A DNA stretch of 11,398 nucleotides from Deltaproteobacteria bacterium. Lineage in GTDB: Bacteria; Desulfobacterota; Desulfobacteria; Desulfobacterales; SURF-7. Under the pieces are notes generated by a model, which was given only the letters and a program-made list of their open reading frames with translations, made no database searches and was not told the origin of the DNA. The translations under genes were made by a program, and so were the position numbers. This document shows positions 6,334-11,398 of this stretch, piece by piece. Location: NCBI GenBank assembly GCA_019307665.1, contig JAFDJC010000085.1, forward strand, positions 1 through 11,398, given 5' to 3'. How positions within the stretch are numbered: position 1 is the first letter of the stretch; the number at the start of each line of letters is the position of its first letter.

Positions 6334-7104
6334 TCACCTCGTCACCCCACGATTAGATGACTTAATAAATTCTATGAATTTAACAACATCCGGAACTTGC
6401 TCCGCTTCCGCTTTTGCTCGTTCAACCGCCTCATTTATTGTCAGGCCGATACGGAAAAAAATCCTATACACCTTTTTCAATGCTGATAATGTAGAAGGGG
6501 AAAAACCGCTTCGCTTCAACCCGACACTGTTCAGTCCATGCAGTCTTGCCCTGTCTCCTGAAGCAATCACATAAGGCGGAATGTCCTTGACAACTGCGGC
6601 CTTTCCGCCGATATAGGCATGGCTCCCGATTCTCACAAACTGATGAATCGCCACCAACCCGCCTATGGTGGCATAGTCACCTATAGTAATATGACCGGCC
6701 AGGGTTGCATTATTCGCCAGAATAACTTTCCTGCCTGTTTTACAGTCATGCGCGACGTGAGTATAGGCCATTAAAAAATTATCTTCCCCAACCTCTGTAA
6801 CTCCTCCACCTGCTCCCGTTCCCCTGTTAATTGTGACAAATTCCCGAATAACTGTTCCGCGCCCTATTTTAAGATAGGATTTTTCTCCTTTAAATTTTAA
6901 ATCCTGCGGCTTTGCGCCGATTGATGCATATTGGAATATATGACAATCCCGGCTGATGGTGACAAAAGGTTCAACCGTAACATGGGATCCAATAACACAA
7001 CCTTTACCGATCTGCACTGAACCGCTGATAATGGAGTAAGGACCGATCTCTACGTCAGAATCTATTTCAGCTTTTGGATCTACTATTGCTGTTGGATGAA
7101 TCAT
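6334..7104 (-). CDS. lpxA: UDP-N-acetylglucosamine O-acyltransferase, LpxA
   Basis: A 256-residue left-handed beta-helix acyltransferase. It moves a 3-hydroxyacyl chain from acyl carrier protein to the 3-position of UDP-GlcNAc, the first step of lipid A synthesis. Hexapeptide repeats run from residue 1 to about 185 and a helical C-terminal domain follows (200-250). Catalytic His 119 in HVAHD matches His 125 of E. coli. With the same offset of six, His 154 (HQF) matches His 160, and Gly 167 matches Gly 173, the acyl-chain ruler. Glycine there in E. coli goes with C14 chains. The start overlaps the fabZ stop as ATGA (7101-7104), so the two are translationally coupled. Confidence 0.97.
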   Translation of the reverse strand: MIHPTAIVDPKAEIDSDVEIGPYSIISGSVQIGKGCVIGSHVTVEPFVTISRDCHIFQYASIGAKPQDLKFKGEKSYLKIGRGTVIREFVTINRGTGAGGGVTEVGEDNFLMAYTHVAHDCKTGRKVILANNATLAGHITIGDYATIGGLVAIHQFVRIGSHAYIGGKAAVVKDIPPYVIASGDRARLHGLNSVGLKRSGFSPSTLSALKKVYRIFFRIGLTINEAVERAKAEAEQVPDVVKFIEFIKSSNRGVTR

Positions 7105-7544
7105 AATTTTTCCCCTAAGGATGCCAGAAACTCCGCTTCGGCAACCTTTTTCTCATTCACATGAGCAACTCCGCTCATTTTTACTACTTTTGTTCTATGT
7201 TTTAGAATTTTCATTTCAGATATAAGTTGGTCACCCGGCAAAACCGGACGCCTGAACCTGACTTTATCAATGCCAACGATATAGATCATCCCCTTTTCCT
7301 TCAGTAATGAAGACGCAAAAGCAAGCACATAGCCTGCCTGGGCCATCGCCTCCAGAAGAAGCGCGCCCGGCATAATCGGTTTACCCGGAAAATGTCCATG
7401 AAAAAACGGTTCGTTTATTGTCACATTCTTTAACGCTGTAATTTTTTTGCCGGGTTCAAGCTCAAGTACTTTATCAATCATTAGTATAGGATAGCGGTGG
7501 GGCAAAATATCCATTATTTTCTGAATGTTATAAGGGGTTTCCAT
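7101..7544 (-). CDS. fabZ: 3-hydroxyacyl-ACP dehydratase, FabZ
   Basis: A 147-residue hot-dog-fold enzyme that dehydrates beta-hydroxyacyl-ACP in fatty acid elongation. Key residues are His 51 in FFHGHFPGKPIMPG (47-60) and Glu 65 in LLLEAMAQ (62-69). Their spacing of 14 equals that of His 54 and Glu 68 in E. coli FabZ. The N-terminal IMDILPHRYPILMIDKV (10-26) is also standard. It lies between lpxD and lpxA, an arrangement widespread in Gram-negative bacteria. FabZ competes with LpxA and LpxD for 3-hydroxyacyl-ACP, so co-expression helps balance phospholipid and lipid A. A purine-rich gagagg sits just before the ATG, 18 bases after the lpxD stop. Confidence 0.97.
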   Translation of the reverse strand: METPYNIQKIMDILPHRYPILMIDKVLELEPGKKITALKNVTINEPFFHGHFPGKPIMPGALLLEAMAQAGYVLAFASSLLKEKGMIYIVGIDKVRFRRPVLPGDQLISEMKILKHRTKVVKMSGVAHVNEKKVAEAEFLASLGEKL

Positions 7545-7562
7545 TTTCCTCTCAACAGCTTA

Positions 7563-8573
7563 TTATTTCTTTTCAGCTTTCTCCAACCGAGATATCCTTT
7601 TTGCCAGTTCAGGAATTTTCGGGATTAACCGCTGAACTCTCAGCCACAACTTATGCGGCATTTCAGGAGAACCTGAAACAACCAAGCCGTCAGAAACCGG
7701 CTTTACTACCCCTGACTGCGGACCTATGATAACATTGTTGCCGATGGTCAGATGTCCGGCAACCCCAACCTGGCCGGCCAGCACCGCATGGTCACCTATG
7801 GTAACGCTTCCAGCTATGCCGCCCTGGGCTGCAAGCACAGTATCTTCCCCTATTGTCACATTATGGGCGATGTGGACAAGATTGTCTGTCTTTACACCCC
7901 TCTTAATCCAGGTTTCACCTAAAGTTCCCCTGTCGATTGTATTGCCGGCCCCTATTTCGCAGTCATCATCTATTCTGACAATGCCTGCATGGGGTATTTT
8001 AACATACTTCCCTTTATCCGGAGCAAAACCAAAGCCATCACTACCAATAACGGTTCCAGCATGAACAATGACCCTGTTTCCGATTATGCTTTTTTCAAGG
8101 ATTGAAACATTTGGATAAATTTCAACATCATCGCCAATTGTTACATCTTGTTCGATTACAACACCGGGACGCAAGATCACCCGGTCTCCTATTGTTACAT
8201 TATCTGCAATAAAAACCCCGTGCCCGACAGAAATACGGTCACCGCATCTGAAATGTCGCCCTATAATTGCCGTGGGGCTTATACCTGTTACAGGCGCCTT
8301 CCGGGGATAAAAAAGACCAAGGACTTTTGCAAAGGCCGCCTGAGGATTTTCAACCGCTATCAAATTTACAGGGGCCTCTTTAGTACTCCCGGGAACAATT
8401 ACAGCTCCTGCCTTACTGCTGCCCAGGCCTTTTAAATATTTCCCGCTTCCGGCAAATGTGATTTCATCCTGACCGGCACTTTCAAACGAAGCCGGACGGT
8501 GTATGACCTTATTCCGGTCACCGATTATTTCACCGCAAACGATATCAGCTATTTCAGCAAGTGTAAAATCCAT
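7563..8573 (-). CDS. lpxD: UDP-3-O-acylglucosamine N-acyltransferase, LpxD
   Basis: A 336-residue protein (E. coli LpxD has 341) that adds the second 3-hydroxyacyl chain, at the 2-amino group of UDP-3-O-acylglucosamine. The N-terminal uridine-binding domain (1-95) contains NPQAAFAKVLGLFYP (76-90). Hexapeptide repeats forming a left-handed beta helix cover about 98-290, with SDGFGFAPDKG (178-188) and the catalytic His 237 in VHIAHN (233-238, His 239 in E. coli). A helical tail, RLIPKIPELAKRISRLEK, follows at 315-332. The start at 8573 (MDFTLAEIADIVCGEI) agrees with the family's usual N terminus. It begins 32 bases after skp, with only a weak ribosome binding site. Its substrate comes from LpxC, whose gene is not in the window. 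Confidence 0.97.
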   Translation of the reverse strand: MDFTLAEIADIVCGEIIGDRNKVIHRPASFESAGQDEITFAGSGKYLKGLGSSKAGAVIVPGSTKEAPVNLIAVENPQAAFAKVLGLFYPRKAPVTGISPTAIIGRHFRCGDRISVGHGVFIADNVTIGDRVILRPGVVIEQDVTIGDDVEIYPNVSILEKSIIGNRVIVHAGTVIGSDGFGFAPDKGKYVKIPHAGIVRIDDDCEIGAGNTIDRGTLGETWIKRGVKTDNLVHIAHNVTIGEDTVLAAQGGIAGSVTIGDHAVLAGQVGVAGHLTIGNNVIIGPQSGVVKPVSDGLVVSGSPEMPHKLWLRVQRLIPKIPELAKRISRLEKAEKK

Positions 8574-8605
8574 AAAATGGCAACGTCCAATCCCGACGAA
8601 TTGGA

Positions 8606-9127
8606 TTATTGTGAAACTTCATTATACTGCTTAATAAGTTCATCCGTAATATCAATGGCGCTCGGGCTATAGTGTACCGCCGCCTTATCGATTATCAGCA
8701 GGTATCCTTCCTTTTTACCGGTTTTTTTAATCAGCTCTAAAAGTTCATCCCTGATTTCAGTGACCAATCTACCCTCAAGTGATTTCAGGACCGCCATGAA
8801 TCTCTGTTTCTGCTGTTTAAAATCATTGATTTTAATTCGATATTCCCTTTCCTTTTCTTCGCGCATTTCCTGGCTCATCACCATAGCTTCCCGCTCAAGC
8901 CTCTCCTTGAGGTTCTTTATTTCATCTTCTGCTTTCTTTAAATCAGCCTCCATCTTTTCGCCCTGACTCTTAAACGCCTCCTGGGCGGTTTTACCTGCCT
9001 TTGAAGTTGTAAGAAATCGCTGAAAATCGACAATGCCGATTTTAGCCACATCCGCTGCATTGGCTGCAGTAAATGATACGAGCAAAAGAAAGGCTGCTGC
9101 AATCGAGGCTTTTTTAGTTAATACCAT
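8606..9127 (-). CDS. skp: Periplasmic chaperone Skp/OmpH family
   Basis: A 173-residue secreted protein. The signal peptide has KK at 5-6, a hydrophobic core at 8-20 and a probable cleavage after ANA (residue 24). The mature part begins with KIGIVDFQRFL, the short strand typical of the OmpH family. A long charged coiled coil of Lys, Glu and Gln (about 45-115) follows and would form the tentacle arms of a trimer. The C-terminal part (VTEIRDELLELIKKTGKKEGYLLIID) returns to the body domain. It holds unfolded outer-membrane proteins in the periplasm on their way to BamA, encoded just upstream. A good ribosome binding site (aagggga) precedes the ATG. The 73-bp gap after bamA (9128-9200) is AT-rich and holds no other convincing feature. 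Confidence 0.92.
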   Translation of the reverse strand: MVLTKKASIAAAFLLLVSFTAANAADVAKIGIVDFQRFLTTSKAGKTAQEAFKSQGEKMEADLKKAEDEIKNLKERLEREAMVMSQEMREEKEREYRIKINDFKQQKQRFMAVLKSLEGRLVTEIRDELLELIKKTGKKEGYLLIIDKAAVHYSPSAIDITDELIKQYNEVSQ

Positions 9128-9200
9128 TTTAATCCCCTTTTATTTTGTGAATTTTTAATTTCAGATAACTTTTATATATTTTTCACTGAAAAACAACCCT

Positions 9201-11398
9201 TTAAAAAGCCGACCCCATTGTAAACTCCACTTTTCCGCTGCCGTTTTCTCCTTCTTTTGGATCCAGAATATGGCCGACCTCGATCCGAATCGGTCCAACT
9301 GGTGAATACCAGCGGATGCCGTAACCTGCACCTTTACGAAGCCTAGTAAAATCAATGGGATCACCATTGTCAAAGGCATTACCCATATCATAAAATACCA
9401 GTCCATTAAGGCCGAGGTCGTTAACGATTGGAAATATGTATTCAACATTAAACTGGATATATTTATTACCTCCAACGGTCACCGGAATTTGCACATCTCC
9501 TATTTCATTGTATCTGACCGGGCTAATGTCATGCCAGCCAAAACCGCGGATTGAATTCATGCCGCCCAGATGAAACCTTTCCTCATCAGGAAGCTTGCCC
9601 CCGGAGTTTTGTCGCACAAAGCCTGTCTCTGCGTGAAGGAAACCGACAGTACTCCAGAACAAAGGGAAGTAACGCCCGACTTTTAAAAGATATTTTGAGA
9701 ATCCAATGTCCCCTCCCAAAGGACCGCCTGCATATATTGATGTCAGGCTGTGATCCGACCCCTCCGAGGCATTAAATGCCCTGTCTCTTGAGTCATAATG
9801 AAGCCTGGTAATCAATTTACTTGTATTGCTTTCTCCTTCCAGATCTTTTACGAAATCCGAGGCCAGGGGTTCAATATCTCTGTAATCGTTGAGTTCATAA
9901 ATATATGTCGCTGACAGCCTGGTATAGTCAAACACAGGATAGCCGAGCCCAACGCTGCAGCCCGTTGTATCCTTTCTGTATGTATCATAATCCTTTGAAA
10001 TATTATAAAGACTTAGGCTTGCGGATAAGGGGATATCAAAGAGCCACGGCTCGGTGAAACTGGCATTGAACTGGGTTGTTTGTCCGCCCACCTCTGTTGA
10101 AAATCTCAGTATCTGGCCCCGGCCAAACAAATTGCGTTCCGTAATGGATACGGATGCAAAAATGTTTTCAACCGTGCTGTAGCCGCCACCAAAACTGAAG
10201 GCGCCCGTGGGTTTTTCCTCTACATCTATTTTTAAAATCATTTTATCATCAGAAGACCCTTCAACTGTATTCACTTTGACATCTTCAAAATAGTCAAGAC
10301 GTTGGAGATTCCGTATTCCGCGCTGTAGCCTGCTGCCACTGTACAGATCCTGCTCAACTACCGGCAACTCTCTCCGGATGACTTTGTCACGTGTGCTTGT
10401 ATTTCCAGCAATAATAATTTTCTCAAAATAGACAAGGTTGTTCTTTTTGATCTTAAGAGTGACATTTGATATTTTATTTTCTATATCTCTGTCAATTAGT
10501 GGAAGGATATCCGTGTAAAAATATCCCCTGTCTGCATAGATATCATGCAGGACAATGATATCTTTCCTTAGCAGTCCCTGATTCAAATATTCTTCGTTTC
10601 TAAACGCTATTATTACCATCAAATCATCTTCCGGAATGATCAGGTCGCCTTCTATGTTTATTGTTCCGACCTTGAATCTGGGTCCTTCTTCAATTTTTAT
10701 TTTTATAAAAATAGCGTCTTCCTCATAGCTTATCTGTGGTTCTCCGATTTTGACAAGACTGAATCCATTGTTGCCGTAAAATGCCCTCAGTTTTGCAGCA
10801 TCCTGACTCAGGCCCTCTTCATCAAGTTTTCCTGAATCGGTTAAAAATGAGAAAAGGCCTTTTTCAGTCGTCTCCATCTCCCCTAGTTCGCCCGATTCAA
10901 AAAATGTTAAAGGAGACCAGCCGGCCAGACCTTCTTTATCCTTTTGTAAATCTTTCAGTTCATCATCGCTGAATGTATTATTCCCTTCAAAAACAATTTT
11001 TTCAACGAGAGCTTCATCTCCTTCATCAATGATAAGCTCAAGATTAGCCTGGTTGTTATCAAGTTTTTCTATTGAATAGGTCACCTTGGCATTGTGGTAG
11101 TTTTTATCCCTGTAAAAGGTCTCTATCTTATTAATTTCACGTTTTATTTTGACAGTATTGAGAATAGACCCTTTACGTATGTCGATGTTCTCTTCTATTT
11201 CCTCATCATCATAATCGCTATTATCGCTGAAAATGATGTCTTTTATGGTCGGCCTCTCCTTTATAGTAAAAATAATAATTTTTCCATCAATGCCTTGCTT
11301 TGCCTCAACTCTGATGTCATCAAAATATCCCATGTCATAAACCCTTTTCAAATCCATGGAAATATTTTTCTTTATGAATGCATCACCGGGTTTCGTTT
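9201..11398 (-). CDS. bamA: Outer membrane protein assembly factor BamA (5' end outside window)
   Basis: The frame is open from the right edge to the TAA at 9201-9203, giving 731 residues. The signal peptide and the start of POTRA1 lie outside. The Met at 11357 is internal, because upstream codons still read as POTRA1 (TKPGDAFIKKNIS). Numbering from that Met: rest of POTRA1 (1-35), POTRA2 (37-114), POTRA3 (116-227), POTRA4 (228-307) and POTRA5 (308-385), then a 16-strand-type barrel. The barrel carries the loop 6 motif SIRGF (602-606, usual form VRGF) and ends in phenylalanine (GSAF), the outer-membrane insertion signal. It inserts beta-barrel proteins into the outer membrane. POTRA3 is longer than usual, with an apparent internal repeat at 133-178. 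bamA leads skp and the lipid A genes, a standard arrangement. Confidence 0.96.
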   Translation of the reverse strand, partial: TKPGDAFIKKNISMDLKRVYDMGYFDDIRVEAKQGIDGKIIIFTIKERPTIKDIIFSDNSDYDDEEIEENIDIRKGSILNTVKIKREINKIETFYRDKNYHNAKVTYSIEKLDNNQANLELIIDEGDEALVEKIVFEGNNTFSDDELKDLQKDKEGLAGWSPLTFFESGELGEMETTEKGLFSFLTDSGKLDEEGLSQDAAKLRAFYGNNGFSLVKIGEPQISYEEDAIFIKIKIEEGPRFKVGTINIEGDLIIPEDDLMVIIAFRNEEYLNQGLLRKDIIVLHDIYADRGYFYTDILPLIDRDIENKISNVTLKIKKNNLVYFEKIIIAGNTSTRDKVIRRELPVVEQDLYSGSRLQRGIRNLQRLDYFEDVKVNTVEGSSDDKMILKIDVEEKPTGAFSFGGGYSTVENIFASVSITERNLFGRGQILRFSTEVGGQTTQFNASFTEPWLFDIPLSASLSLYNISKDYDTYRKDTTGCSVGLGYPVFDYTRLSATYIYELNDYRDIEPLASDFVKDLEGESNTSKLITRLHYDSRDRAFNASEGSDHSLTSIYAGGPLGGDIGFSKYLLKVGRYFPLFWSTVGFLHAETGFVRQNSGGKLPDEERFHLGGMNSIRGFGWHDISPVRYNEIGDVQIPVTVGGNKYIQFNVEYIFPIVNDLGLNGLVFYDMGNAFDNGDPIDFTRLRKGAGYGIRWYSPVGPIRIEVGHILDPKEGENGSGKVEFTMGSAF

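Noticed and set aside
9128..9200. Possible separate promoter for skp in the AT-rich gap after bamA
   Set aside because: TATATA-like sequence is present but no matching -35 hexamer at proper spacing was found; AT-rich gaps give such matches by chance.
9161..9475. Open frame of 104 codons on the - strand at the 3' end of bamA
   Set aside because: It is a shadow of the conserved barrel end of BamA and has no family features of its own.

Overview
This window looks like chromosome of a Gram-negative bacterium with an outer membrane, most likely a member of the Desulfobacterota (former Deltaproteobacteria). That placement is an inference from the gene order bamA-skp-lpxD-fabZ-lpxA-lpxI-lpxB-msbA and from the use of LpxI rather than LpxH. 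No rRNA or other taxonomic marker is present to confirm it.

Left arm (about 1-1143, + strand): the last 40 codons of an unidentified gene, then a 70-bp region able to fold into three nested stems (120-189), then a small SemiSWEET/PQ-loop membrane protein (200-484), then a type II toxin-antitoxin pair of Phd/YefM antitoxin and RelE/ParE toxin (539-1143) with its own promoter-like sequence.

Right arm (1219 to the right edge, all - strand): a tightly packed operon read from right to left. Its order is bamA (5' end outside the window), skp/ompH, lpxD, fabZ, lpxA, lpxI, lpxB, msbA, a PAP2-family lipid phosphatase and a GT2 glycosyltransferase related to dolichyl-phosphate glucosyltransferases. 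Gaps run from an 8-bp overlap to 73 bp. The genes share one theme, building the outer membrane. BamA and Skp handle outer-membrane protein folding and transport. FabZ supplies beta-hydroxyacyl chain metabolism. LpxA, LpxD, LpxI and LpxB carry out the acylation, pyrophosphate cleavage and disaccharide-forming steps of lipid A synthesis, and MsbA flips the product. The two terminal genes could tailor lipid A or recycle or charge a polyprenyl carrier. lpxC, lpxK and waaA are not in the window. The two arms converge on a 75-bp gap holding one weak hairpin.

Most of the window is ordinary conserved cell-envelope machinery. The points worth a second look are the structured region before the SemiSWEET gene, that protein's altered PQ motif, the direct repeats across the toxin-antitoxin promoter, the phosphatase-glycosyltransferase pair ending the operon, and an apparent internal duplication in POTRA3 of BamA. 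No tRNA, rRNA, CRISPR array or insertion sequence was seen.
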